Shown: one piece after another, positions 45,338 through 54,473 of the stretch
Position numbering within the stretch: the stretch's first letter is position 1
How the letters are laid out: the number at the start of each line of letters is the position of its first letter
Source: Ruegeria atlantica
GTDB taxonomy: Bacteria; Pseudomonadota; Alphaproteobacteria; Rhodobacterales; Rhodobacteraceae
Reading direction: 5' to 3'
DNA length: 64,000 nucleotides
NCBI RefSeq assembly: GCF_013032005.1
Contig: NZ_WQBE01000008.1
Span: forward strand, 1-64,000
Program-made: the position numbers and the translations under genes
Notes under the pieces: model-generated
Seen by the model: only the letters and a program-made list of their open reading frames with translations
What the model was told of the DNA's origin: nothing
The model's database searches: none

Positions 45338-45619
45338 ATGAAGATTTCCACAACCCTTCCTACTGCTCAGCCCCTCACCACGGTCGAGAAATTGCAGGCT
45401 GCGGCGGTCGAGTTGGAGGCCGCGTTTCTGGCGGAAATGCTCAAATCTTCTGGGTTGGGCAAGGCCAGCGAATCTTTTGGCGGCGGTGCGGGCGAAGATC
45501 AGTTTTCGTCCTTCCTCGTGCAACATCAGGCGCGCGCGATGGCCGCATCCGGCGGCATTGGCCTGTCCGAAATTTTGTTCCAGTCCATGATGGAGAAAAC
45601 TGATGCCAACCAATTCTGA
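45338..45619 (+). CDS. flgJ: FlgJ-like rod-binding protein
   Basis: A 93-aa protein with the FlgJ N-terminal rod-binding domain: AAVELEAAFLAEMLKSSG, then GGGAGEDQFSSFLVQHQARAMAASGGIGLSEIL. The muramidase domain of enterobacterial FlgJ is absent, as in many alphaproteobacteria. The ATG at 45338 has GGAG seven bases upstream and is preferred over an ATG 21 bases earlier. It overlaps the next gene by 17 bases. Confidence 0.82.
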   Translation: MKISTTLPTAQPLTTVEKLQAAAVELEAAFLAEMLKSSGLGKASESFGGGAGEDQFSSFLVQHQARAMAASGGIGLSEILFQSMMEKTDANQF

Positions 45620-45962
45620 AACCGACCTGATCCGATCCCTTGAGGAAGTGCTGGATCTTGAGCGATCCGCGCTTGTCGACGGGGATCTGGACCGGCTGAG
45701 CCATATGGCACCGGAAAAGGAAAAGCTGATCGGCGCGATCAATGAATTGCAGGTTTTGGACAGCGCCGAATTGATTCGCCTGCAGCAGAAAGTCGAACGG
45801 AACCAGGCGCTTTTGAACAGTGCCGCCGAAGGGATTCGGGCCGTTGCCAGCCGTATGGCCGAATTGCGGCGCGTTCGGCAGGAGTTCAGCACCTACGGAG
45901 CGGACGGGCAGCGCAACGGATACGCCGTGCGTCGCAATGCGAAACTGGAAAAACGGGCATAG
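45603..45962 (+). CDS. flgN: FlgN-like flagellar export chaperone
   Basis: A 119-aa almost wholly helical protein with heptad-like leucine spacing (LIRSLEEVLDLERSALVDGDLDRL, KEKLIGAINELQVL) typical of FlgN, which escorts hook-filament junction proteins. The position after flgJ and before flagellin supports the call. Sequence signatures are weak for this family, so the name rests partly on context. Confidence 0.68.
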   Translation: MPTNSETDLIRSLEEVLDLERSALVDGDLDRLSHMAPEKEKLIGAINELQVLDSAELIRLQQKVERNQALLNSAAEGIRAVASRMAELRRVRQEFSTYGADGQRNGYAVRRNAKLEKRA

Positions 45963-46110
45963 GAGCGGGTTTGATTCAAATCCGAATTTTCTCAGTGAGG
46001 GGCTTTAGCATTCCGTTAGGGGATCAGGGGCAAAGGTGGCCGGGCATCTGAAACAACAGGTGGCGCGAACAGCCCGACGGCGGATCGCATTGATCAGAAA
46101 GACGTCAAAG

Positions 46111-46127
46111 CCCGCATGTGGTGCGGG
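46111..46127 (+). promoter_or_regulatory. Hairpin in the flagellin 5' leader
   Basis: CCCGCA (46111-46116) pairs with TGCGGG (46122-46127) around TGTGG, about 45 bases before the flagellin ATG. FlbT is known in Caulobacter to bind the flagellin 5' untranslated region, and flbT is encoded nearby, so this is a candidate target. Confidence 0.4.
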
Positions 46128-46171
46128 GTAAGCATGGGCGCAAAGGGCCCGAACGGAAAAGGAAGAAAGCT

Positions 46172-47419
46172 ATGTCCAGCATTCTGACAAACAACGGCGC
46201 AATGGTGGCGCTGCAAACCCTGAAATCGGTCAACAAGAATCTGGAGATGACCCAGAACGCGATCTCGACCGGTAAGGACGTCGCAACTGCCAAGGACAAC
46301 TCGGCCGTCTGGGCAATCTCCAAAGTCATGGAGTCGGACGTCAAGGGCTTCAACGCGATCAAAGACAGTCTCGCGCTGGGTGAATCGACCGTTGCGGTGG
46401 CGCGGAACGCGTCGGAAACCGTGACCGATCTGTTGACGCAGATGAAAGAGAAAATCGTCGCCGCGCAGGAGGACAACGTTGACCGCGGCAAGATCAACGA
46501 TGATGTGACCGCTCTGCGGGATCAGATTGCGTCGGTTGTTGGTGCGGCACAGTTCAACGGGCTTAACCTTGTGGACGGCTCGGCCGGTACTGCTTCGATC
46601 TTGTCCTCACTTGATCGGGATAGCACTGGTGCAGTGAATTCGTCGTCGATTTCGGTTGCAAGTCAGGACCTGTCCATTGGCGGTTATACTGCCAAAGGCG
46701 TACTTGCAGGTTCGGGAGGCGCGACCACTGACAATGATGTTGCAGGCTTTACCATGGATAAAGCCGGCGGGTCAGGTGACATTGTGATCGACAGCTCGAC
46801 TGACAACTTTGAAGTCGGTGATAGTGTCTCGATCCGAGTCGGTGATCAGGATGTGTCGTACACCATTCAAGCCAGCGATCTGGATCCCTCTGGAACCTAT
46901 GACGATGCATATACAGATGCTCTTGTTGCTGTTGGCCTCAAGAACCAGGTTGATGCGCTGGGCATCACAGGTGTCGCAGTCGACTATGACTCGGGATCGC
47001 CGAACACCCTGTCCTTTACTACAGGTACGGCAACGGCTGGTGCGGATGCGGATCAGGACATTACCGTGTCGGCTCAATTCACTAATGCTGGTTCCGGTGG
47101 GCTTGGCGCACTCAGCTCGATTGACGTTTCGACAGATGCAGGCGCGGCAGCCGCGCTGGGCACCATAGAAACACTGATCGACACGTCGATTGATGCAGCG
47201 GCAGCCTTTGGTTCGGCGCAGGGCCGTATCGAAACACAGCAGGATTTCGTTTCCAAACTGACCGACTCGTTCAAGTCCGGCATCGGTTCGATGGTTGACG
47301 CCGATATGGAAGAGACCTCGGCTCGTCTGCAAGCTCTTCAGGTTCAGCAGCAGCTGGCCACTCAATCGCTGTCGATTGCCAATCAGGCGCCGCAGTCGAT
47401 CCTGTCGCTGTTCCGTTAA
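46172..47419 (+). CDS. fliC: Flagellin
   Basis: A 415-aa filament subunit. The conserved N-terminal coiled region has MSSILTNNGAMVALQTLKSVNKNLEMTQNAISTGKDVATAKDN, and the C-terminal region has LQALQVQQQLATQSLSIANQAPQSILSLFR, ending in the typical Leu-Phe-Arg. The Gly/Ser/Thr/Asp-rich centre (about 145-315) is the surface-exposed variable part. GGAAGAAAG precedes the ATG at 46172, which is favoured over the longer frame. Downstream flaF and flbT regulate its expression in alphaproteobacteria. Confidence 0.95.
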   Translation: MSSILTNNGAMVALQTLKSVNKNLEMTQNAISTGKDVATAKDNSAVWAISKVMESDVKGFNAIKDSLALGESTVAVARNASETVTDLLTQMKEKIVAAQEDNVDRGKINDDVTALRDQIASVVGAAQFNGLNLVDGSAGTASILSSLDRDSTGAVNSSSISVASQDLSIGGYTAKGVLAGSGGATTDNDVAGFTMDKAGGSGDIVIDSSTDNFEVGDSVSIRVGDQDVSYTIQASDLDPSGTYDDAYTDALVAVGLKNQVDALGITGVAVDYDSGSPNTLSFTTGTATAGADADQDITVSAQFTNAGSGGLGALSSIDVSTDAGAAAALGTIETLIDTSIDAAAAFGSAQGRIETQQDFVSKLTDSFKSGIGSMVDADMEETSARLQALQVQQQLATQSLSIANQAPQSILSLFR

Positions 47420-47432
47420 TTTTCGGAACCTG

Positions 47433-47458
47433 GTCGGGGCGCCCAGACGCGCCCCGAC
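47433..47458 (+). terminator. Stem after flagellin, T-less attenuating hairpin
   Basis: A perfect 10-bp stem GTCGGGGCGC (47433-47442) / GCGCCCCGAC (47449-47458) with a 6-base loop begins 13 bases after the flagellin stop. No T-tract follows, so it probably protects flagellin mRNA or lets only part of transcription reach flaF-flbT. Confidence 0.55.
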
Positions 47459-47496
47459 TCTGATCGCCAAAAGACGGCCTATTGGAAGGATTTCAA

Positions 47497-47868
47497 GTGA
47501 CACCGCAAACTCTTGCACAACGTGCCTACGCGCAGACCGCCCCGACCCGCACCCCGCGCGATACCGAGTACGAGGCGATTTCGAAGATCACGCATCGGCT
47601 CAAGGTTGCGGCGGCCCGACGCAAAACCGATTTCGGAGGGTTCGTTCACGCGCTACACGAAAATCGTCGCTTGTGGACCGTTCTGGCAGCTGGCGTGTCC
47701 GACTCGGACAACGCGCTGCCCAATGAATTGCGCGCGCGAATCTTCTATCTGGCAGAATTCACCGAGCAACACAGCAGTCAGGTTCTGGGCAATAAGGCGA
47801 CCGTTGAGCCGCTGCTTGAGATCAATATGGCCGTCCTGCGCGGCCTGCGTCAGATGGGTGCTACCTGA
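47497..47868 (+). CDS. flaF: Flagellin synthesis activator FlaF
   Basis: A 123-aa small helical protein with AYAQTAPTRTPRDTEYEAISKITHRL and ELRARIFYLAEFTEQHSSQVL, the pattern of FlaF. FlaF promotes flagellin synthesis or secretion and works against FlbT. The GTG at 47497 with GGAAGGA at good spacing is the best start. Its stop overlaps the flbT start at TGATG. Confidence 0.88.
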   Translation: MTPQTLAQRAYAQTAPTRTPRDTEYEAISKITHRLKVAAARRKTDFGGFVHALHENRRLWTVLAAGVSDSDNALPNELRARIFYLAEFTEQHSSQVLGNKATVEPLLEINMAVLRGLRQMGAT

Positions 47869-48269
47869 TGGGGGGGCTGGTTCTGAAACTGGCACCGAAA
47901 GAGAGGGTGCTGATAAACGGCGTGGTTGTCGAAAACGGAGATCGCCGCAGCCGCTTTTCAATCATGACGCCGGACGCAAATGTCCTGCGCCTGCGGGATG
48001 CCATTCATCCGGATGAGGTGACTACCCCGGTGCGGCGGGTGTGTTATGCCGCCCAGCTTGTCTTGTCCGGCGATATGGAGCCTGAGCGGGCGCGGCAACA
48101 GCTTTTGCGGCGGGTTGAAGAGTTGAGCCAGGTCTTCACCGATGCCGACAGTCGTCGTGTTCTGTCCGAAGCTACTGAGGCTTTACTGGCCGAACAGTAT
48201 TACAAATGCCTGAAATCCCTGCGGGCGCTGTTGCCGCGTGAAGAACGGTTGATGGCGTATCAGCAATGA
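47868..48269 (+). CDS. flbT: Flagellin translational repressor FlbT
   Basis: A 133-aa protein with LKLAPKERVLINGVVVENGDRRSRFSIMT and CYAAQLVLSGD, characteristic of FlbT. In Caulobacter it binds the flagellin 5' leader and destabilises the message until hook assembly is finished. Tight overlap with flaF and the following DUF1217 gene shows one operon with flagellar output. Confidence 0.9.
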   Translation: MGGLVLKLAPKERVLINGVVVENGDRRSRFSIMTPDANVLRLRDAIHPDEVTTPVRRVCYAAQLVLSGDMEPERARQQLLRRVEELSQVFTDADSRRVLSEATEALLAEQYYKCLKSLRALLPREERLMAYQQ

Positions 48270-49057
48270 CATTCCGGCCTGTCATCCCCTCTGATGGTAT
48301 TGTCGGCTGGCGTTTTTTGCAGCGTACCTATGATACGCAGCTCGAAAGCTTTTCGGCCTCGCCAGTCAATGAACGAGAGACAAAGTACTTTCTGAGCAAT
48401 ATCGGCAAGGTACAGACGGCTGAGGAATTGGTTTCGGATAGGCGGTTGCTGCAAGTGGCGCTGGGCGCCTTCGGGCTAGAGGATGACATCAACAATCGCT
48501 ATTTCATCCAGAAAATTCTGTCCGATGGGACAAGCGCCGAGGATGCATTGTCCAACCGTCTGGCCGATAAGCGGTATCGGGAGTTTTCCGAAGCCTTCGG
48601 CCTAGGTCCGGGCGAGGTGCGCAGAACGGGTTTGACCACCTTTATGGAAGCAATTGCGCAGGACAATGTCGTGTCTCGGTTCGAAATCGCTGTGGGTGAG
48701 AGCGATGAGACGATGCGCATATCGCTTTATACGCAACATACCTTGGCGGATCTGGCCGCGCAGGACAGCAATTCGGACACTAAGTGGTTCGACCTGATGG
48801 GGCAACCGCCGCTGCGAAGCATGATGGAGACGGCGCTGGGGCTGCCATCAAGTTTCGCGCAGTTGGACATCGACAGGCAGCTTGAGGTTTTCAAGGATAG
48901 ATTGTCGGGCCTGACTGGATCAGACGATCTGGCCCAATTTACCGACGAGGCGTCGGTGGCCCGGCTGACAGACCAATATCTTGCACGCAGCCAGATTGCA
49001 CAGCTGCAAAACACGATTTCCCCTGCTCAAACGGCGCTGATTTTGCTGGGGGCGTAA
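48266..49057 (+). CDS. DUF1217-family flagellar protein
   Basis: A 263-aa protein with GWRFLQRTYDTQLESFSASPVNERETKYFLSNIG and repeated LADKRYREFSEAFG-type helices, matching the DUF1217 family found in alphaproteobacterial flagellar loci. Its role is not well defined; it is exported or assembly-related by association. It overlaps flbT by 4 bases and is the last gene of the flagellar operon. Confidence 0.78.
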   Translation: MTFRPVIPSDGIVGWRFLQRTYDTQLESFSASPVNERETKYFLSNIGKVQTAEELVSDRRLLQVALGAFGLEDDINNRYFIQKILSDGTSAEDALSNRLADKRYREFSEAFGLGPGEVRRTGLTTFMEAIAQDNVVSRFEIAVGESDETMRISLYTQHTLADLAAQDSNSDTKWFDLMGQPPLRSMMETALGLPSSFAQLDIDRQLEVFKDRLSGLTGSDDLAQFTDEASVARLTDQYLARSQIAQLQNTISPAQTALILLGA

Positions 49058-49089
49058 CCTGGGCGCGACACAGATAACTATTCGAAAAT

Positions 49090-50664
49090 TCAGGCGTTCA
49101 ACACGGCATCCGCCGAAGTTCTGAGTGCAAATGCGGTCACTGGCTGGGACACATTGTGCAGCTTGACCTCGCCCAATGACAAAGCATCCGCGCATGCAGG
49201 CTGAATATCGGCCGAGACGACAATGCGCTGACCGATCGTTTTGCTGTATTCCCCCAACCGGGCCGCGACATTTGCGGCCTGTCCGATGACTGTGAAATCC
49301 AGCCGTTCGCGCGATCCGACATTGCCATATGTGACCCGACCATAGGCAACCCCGATCGAGCAATCGCAATGAACGTCTGAGCCAGATTGGCGCAACTCAC
49401 CAAGTTTTTCGACAATTTCAACGGCTGAGCGTTGCGCGTTTCGGCGCGCGACCATGGAATCTTCACCCTCGGGAAAGACTGCCAGAACAGCGTCACCGAT
49501 GAACTTCAATACTTCGCCGCCATTGTTATGCACGATATCGGACACGGTTTCGAAAAAGTCGTTCAGCACGTTGATATAGGCGGTACGGCCAAGCTGCTCT
49601 TCCAGGCTGGTCGAATTGCGCAGGTCGCAGAACATAATGGCCGCATCAATCTCATCCCCGTCGCCGCGCCGGATTTCACCGCCCAGCACCCGCGCGCCCG
49701 AGCGTTTGCCGACATAAGTCTCAAGCAACACCTGTGCGTTCTCGCGCTGCATGAAAACTTCGTAAAAGCGGGCAATGACAGATGAGCACTCGAACACCAA
49801 CCCGAGGTTTTCTGTTGTAAACCCATCAGGATGATCGCAGGTCAGGGTCAGGACATTTGTCCGCCCGTCCGAGAACGGCAATGGCATGGCGACGTAATCG
49901 GTGGCACCCTTGGCCCGCAGGTCCTCCATAATCGGGAAGCTGTTTTGGGGGTTTTCGTCGTTCAACCGCTGGCGCACACCGCCCAGCCCGTTCGAGACGT
50001 GACGCAGGGGGCTGTTGATATAGGCCGGGTGATCGTGGATTTCATACGTGGGCACGTTAGTAGAAATCTCGGCCTTACCTTTTTCCCAGATATAATGCTT
50101 GCCTGCGATCAGCGGATGCAGAGACCAGGCCAGAATGCTGAGCCGTTGAATGGCGATGCCGTGTTCCAACATCTTTTCGGCCAACGCCTTGGTGAAGGCT
50201 TCCGGCGTGCTGAGGTTGGATGCACCACGCATCAGCCAATCAATCAGAGGGCCGCTGATATTGCCATCCTCGGTATCTCGCAGTTGGTTTTCGCCCAAGT
50301 CGACCCGTGTATAGGTCGATGGCATAAACCCGACATAGCCCTGAATGGCGGCGCTTTCAGGCAGTGCTTCTTCATAGGCCCAGACTGAGTTGGTCAGCCG
50401 TTGCCCATTCAGAATGACATCGTGATAGGTCGCCGTTCCCTTGAATGGGCAAAACGTCTGCAACTCGGTTTCTGCACCAAGATCGACACAGACATCTGCG
50501 CGCGGGACGTAAATTGTGGCCGGCAGCCGCGTTTCATACATGACTTTCGCGTCGGTGCTTTCGGCCAACAGGGTGTCATCCCGATAGATCGCGATCCGAC
50601 CTTTCAGCGATTCGACCGATATCCCATAGCCTTTGGTCGGCGGTGTGGTATGGACGTTCATCAT
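49090..50664 (-). CDS. DUF427 domain fused to a class III adenylate/guanylate cyclase
   Basis: A 524-aa cytosolic protein. Residues about 14-118 form a DUF427 (beta-rich) domain: KGRIAIYRDDTLLAES, then TFCPFKGTATYHD. A middle region (about 130-320) of the kind seen in alphaproteobacterial cyclases (LHPLIAGKHYIWEKG) follows, then a class III cyclase catalytic domain (about 330-500). The latter has the metal Asp in IMFCDLRNSTSLEEQ, LKFIGDAVLAVFP and IGQAANVAARL. ATGs at 50664 and 50661 both follow AGGGAA. Product (cAMP or cGMP) is not fixed by sequence. Confidence 0.82.
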   Translation of the reverse strand: MMNVHTTPPTKGYGISVESLKGRIAIYRDDTLLAESTDAKVMYETRLPATIYVPRADVCVDLGAETELQTFCPFKGTATYHDVILNGQRLTNSVWAYEEALPESAAIQGYVGFMPSTYTRVDLGENQLRDTEDGNISGPLIDWLMRGASNLSTPEAFTKALAEKMLEHGIAIQRLSILAWSLHPLIAGKHYIWEKGKAEISTNVPTYEIHDHPAYINSPLRHVSNGLGGVRQRLNDENPQNSFPIMEDLRAKGATDYVAMPLPFSDGRTNVLTLTCDHPDGFTTENLGLVFECSSVIARFYEVFMQRENAQVLLETYVGKRSGARVLGGEIRRGDGDEIDAAIMFCDLRNSTSLEEQLGRTAYINVLNDFFETVSDIVHNNGGEVLKFIGDAVLAVFPEGEDSMVARRNAQRSAVEIVEKLGELRQSGSDVHCDCSIGVAYGRVTYGNVGSRERLDFTVIGQAANVAARLGEYSKTIGQRIVVSADIQPACADALSLGEVKLHNVSQPVTAFALRTSADAVLNA

Positions 50665-50767
50665 CAGTTTCCCTGACCCGCTTGGTAATAGGATGGGCCT
50701 TTGGGGCAAGCATTCCAAGGGGGATAACTGGCATTTTATCACACATACCTTGTGGGATGCGGCAAAG

Positions 50768-51469
50768 TCAGACCATCTGAATCACATCTTTTTCGATCGA
50801 CAGCATATAGCCTTTTTTGGCGATATTCTTGACCAGCAACTCACTGACCATCTGATTGCCCAAGGCATCGCGCAGCCGTTTGATCCGTGTGGCACCTGCG
50901 GCCTCGTCACAATCGGCGGTGTCTTTGCCCGAAATCATCGACTCGATCTGGACGCCGGACAGGACCTCGTCGTCCAGCCGGGATTCGGCCAGCACCGACA
51001 AGGTCTCCATTGCCGCGGGGGTCAGTTTGAAATCCATGTTGTTCAGATAGACGGTATTTTCCTCGCGGCTGATCAACAGCGAGGTGACCTGAATGCCGGT
51101 GCGTTCGATCTGTGCCATTCGCCGGTTCAACAACACCAGCATTACCAGAAACACCAGCGCCGTTACCAACATAGCAGTGGCAAAAACCAGCAACACGAAA
51201 ATCACCATTCGGTAGCTGGACAGTGTATCGGCAAAAGCGGTGCCCGATTGCGCCAATATCTCAAGCAAGCGGATTTCAGTTTGCGAGGTTAGATCGCTTT
51301 CGATGAACAATCGTTCGACCCGGGCGTTGAATGCGTTCGCATCGGGCAGGGTCCAGAATAAAAAGATGGCCGCTGTTACCAGAATCACCACGATCGCCGC
51401 GATGCCCGCGCCGACCAGTCTGACACCAGATCGGCGGGCCTCAGTAACGGAGATAGAATTTTCCGGCAT
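50768..51469 (-). CDS. Membrane-anchored winged-helix (OmpR-type) regulator
   Basis: A 233-aa protein with two predicted transmembrane helices (about 17-40 and 88-114) enclosing a roughly 45-residue loop, probably periplasmic. The C-terminal part (about 135-228) resembles the Trans_reg_C winged helix: FKLTPAAMETLSVLAE, then ATRIKRLRDALGNQMVSELLVKNIAKKGYML, like the recognition helix and wing of PhoB-type regulators. There is no receiver domain. Such architecture recalls ToxR/CadC-like one-component sensors, but with the DNA-binding domain C-terminal. Its start overlaps the next gene by 29 bases. Confidence 0.68.
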   Translation of the reverse strand: MPENSISVTEARRSGVRLVGAGIAAIVVILVTAAIFLFWTLPDANAFNARVERLFIESDLTSQTEIRLLEILAQSGTAFADTLSSYRMVIFVLLVFATAMLVTALVFLVMLVLLNRRMAQIERTGIQVTSLLISREENTVYLNNMDFKLTPAAMETLSVLAESRLDDEVLSGVQIESMISGKDTADCDEAAGATRIKRLRDALGNQMVSELLVKNIAKKGYMLSIEKDVIQMV

Positions 51470-51728
51470 TGACCTTCCTTTTATCCAACCCTTCCGGCCC
51501 GAACACGGACATGACGTTCAGCAGGGTCCAGCCCGACCCCTTGAGGCGTTGGGCGACTTCTTTTTTAGCCTGCCCTTTACCGCAAGCCGATACCTGCATG
51601 ACGCCATAATGCAGGCGCAGTGGATTGTCCTGCTTGGCCTTGTAGTCGGCATAGCAATCGGCCGCCGAAGCGGTGGTGCCAAGCGATATCAGGGCCAACA
51701 GGGCCAGAGAAGAGAGGATCTGTTTCAT
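51441..51728 (-). CDS. Small secreted protein, unknown function
   Basis: A 95-aa exported protein: signal peptide about 1-22 (MKQILSSLALLALISLG..., ending ASAAD), then CYADYKAKQDNPLRLHYGVM and a basic helical part. Two Cys could form a disulfide. The ATG at 51728 is chosen because the signal peptide begins there. Its end overlaps the downstream membrane regulator by 29 bases, so the two are likely co-expressed. No family recognised. Confidence 0.6.
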   Translation of the reverse strand: MKQILSSLALLALISLGTTASAADCYADYKAKQDNPLRLHYGVMQVSACGKGQAKKEVAQRLKGSGWTLLNVMSVFGPEGLDKRKVNAGKFYLRY

Positions 51729-51904
51729 AGGCCGCATCCTGCGCATGTGTTGGCACGATATTCAATAACCTAAGGGGTTTCGCGGGCCTGATATCGGATA
51801 ACACCGGCCCGTTATTGCCTGTCTGAACGAGGCGCGGCCAGTGTCGGGTCATCAGCACACGGCCCGCCACCGGGTCACCTCAAGACTACTGAAGGACAAG
51901 CACC

Positions 51905-52393
51905 ATGCATAAGAAATTCATTGCCCTGATCGTGGCCTCGGCAGTTGCCATCACCGGTATTTCCGCGTCTCAGGCGCGGGCCGCGGATGTCGAGGATATT
52001 CTTGGCGGGCTTGCAGCCATTGCGCTGATTGGCGCCGCTGTGAAGCATTTCGACGACAAGAGCAAAAAGAACAACGTGACGCACAACTACAATCACATAT
52101 ATAAGGCGCCCCAGAAACACGTACACACCCGGCCAAAGCACCGGCCACATCACGTACGCCCGCTGCCTCCGCGTGTTGCGCGTTACAGCCTGCCGCAACG
52201 ATGCTTGCGCACGTTCAAAGGGTATTCGCCCAATCAACGACTGTTGGGGCAGACCTGTCTGGGCAAGCATTACAAATACAGCAATAGCCTGCCTAACCAG
52301 TGCAAGGTCAGGTTCTGGAATGGCAAAAAGGTCAAGCGGGCATACCACCCCGGTTGTCTGCGCCAGAAAGGATACCGCGTTAGTTACAAGTAA
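51905..52393 (+). CDS. Secreted His/Lys-rich cationic protein, unknown function
   Basis: A 162-aa protein with a signal peptide (about 1-27, ending ARAAD). A short hydrophobic segment, DILGGLAAIALIGAAV, follows. A very His/Lys/Arg-rich central region (HNYNHIYKAPQKHVH, then RPKHRPHHVRP) leads to a C-terminal part with four Cys (LPQRCLRTF, LGQTCLGKH, PNQCKVRF, HPGCLRQKG). Overall charge is strongly positive. A metal-binding role would be a guess from the His content. It has an AAGGAC-type ribosome-binding site and stands between secreted protein genes and rnhB. Confidence 0.62.
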   Translation: MHKKFIALIVASAVAITGISASQARAADVEDILGGLAAIALIGAAVKHFDDKSKKNNVTHNYNHIYKAPQKHVHTRPKHRPHHVRPLPPRVARYSLPQRCLRTFKGYSPNQRLLGQTCLGKHYKYSNSLPNQCKVRFWNGKKVKRAYHPGCLRQKGYRVSYK

Positions 52394-52503
52394 CGGTTTT
52401 CGAGCAGGAGCGGCGCCACAGAAGCGCTGTGCGGGGGAGGGCGGCGCAAGCTGCTCTCTCCTTTTTTCTTGCGGTGGGTGGCAAAACGCGGTTTTCCGGG
52501 GGT

Positions 52504-53121
52504 ATGACGACTCCGGATTATGAAATTGAGAATGCCGCAGCGGCGCGTGGATTTCTGCGGATCGCAGGTGTCGACGAGGTTGGGCGCGGACCGCTGGCCG
52601 GACCGGTGGTAGCCGCAGCCGTGGTTCTGAACCCCAGTGATATTCCTGACGGGCTGAACGATTCCAAAAAGCTGACGGCGAAACGGCGCGCCGCGTTAGA
52701 GGCAGCCCTGCGTGAGAAGGCCGAGATCGCAATTGCCGAGGCGTCAGTGGCCGAGATTGACGAACACAATATCTTGCGGGCCTCACATCTGGCGATGGAG
52801 CGCGCGGTGGCAGCGCTGGACCCGCCGCCTGATTACCTGCTGATCGATGGGAACATGATTCCACGAGGCCTGACGATCCCCGCGAGGGCGGTGGTCAAAG
52901 GCGATGCGCATTCTGTGTCGATTGCGGCGGCTTCGATCGTCGCCAAAAACTGGCGCGATCAACTGATGGTGGATTTGGCGCAACAGCATCCGGGCTACGG
53001 ATGGGAGACAAACGCCGGTTATCCGTCGAAACAACACAAGGACGCGCTGCAAAATCTTGGTGTGACCCCACACCATAGACGTTCCTTCAAGCCGGTACAC
53101 AATATCTTGTATCAAGAGTAA
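52504..53121 (+). CDS. rnhB: Ribonuclease HII
   Basis: RNase HII cleaves RNA in RNA-DNA hybrids and removes misincorporated ribonucleotides. The 205-aa protein has the active-site VDEVGRGPLAGPVVAA block, DSKKLTAKRRAAL, and NAGYPSKQHKDALQNLGVTPHHRRSF near the C-terminus. The ATG at 52504 (MTTPDYEIE) is chosen over the longer frame by family length. ccrM follows, an arrangement common in Rhodobacterales. Confidence 0.93.
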   Translation: MTTPDYEIENAAAARGFLRIAGVDEVGRGPLAGPVVAAAVVLNPSDIPDGLNDSKKLTAKRRAALEAALREKAEIAIAEASVAEIDEHNILRASHLAMERAVAALDPPPDYLLIDGNMIPRGLTIPARAVVKGDAHSVSIAAASIVAKNWRDQLMVDLAQQHPGYGWETNAGYPSKQHKDALQNLGVTPHHRRSFKPVHNILYQE

Positions 53122-53134
53122 ATCGTAAGTCGCT

Positions 53135-54330
<1,196 letters not shown>

Positions 54331-54381
54331 TTTTACCAACACCGCCGGTGCCTGTGGCCTGACACAAGGCACTAAGCCTTG

Positions 54382-54413
54382 CCCCGCCGATCTCGGCGGG
54401 GTCTTTTGTTTTT
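54382..54413 (+). terminator. Rho-independent terminator after ccrM
   Basis: CCCCGCCGA (54382-54390) pairs with TCGGCGGGG (54393-54401), followed by a T-rich run. Clear intrinsic terminator. Confidence 0.85.
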
Positions 54414-54473
54414 CAACATCTGGTTTCGAAACGGGCCTTCTGTATCCTGCGGTGCAGTGAAGGAGCTTGTGCA

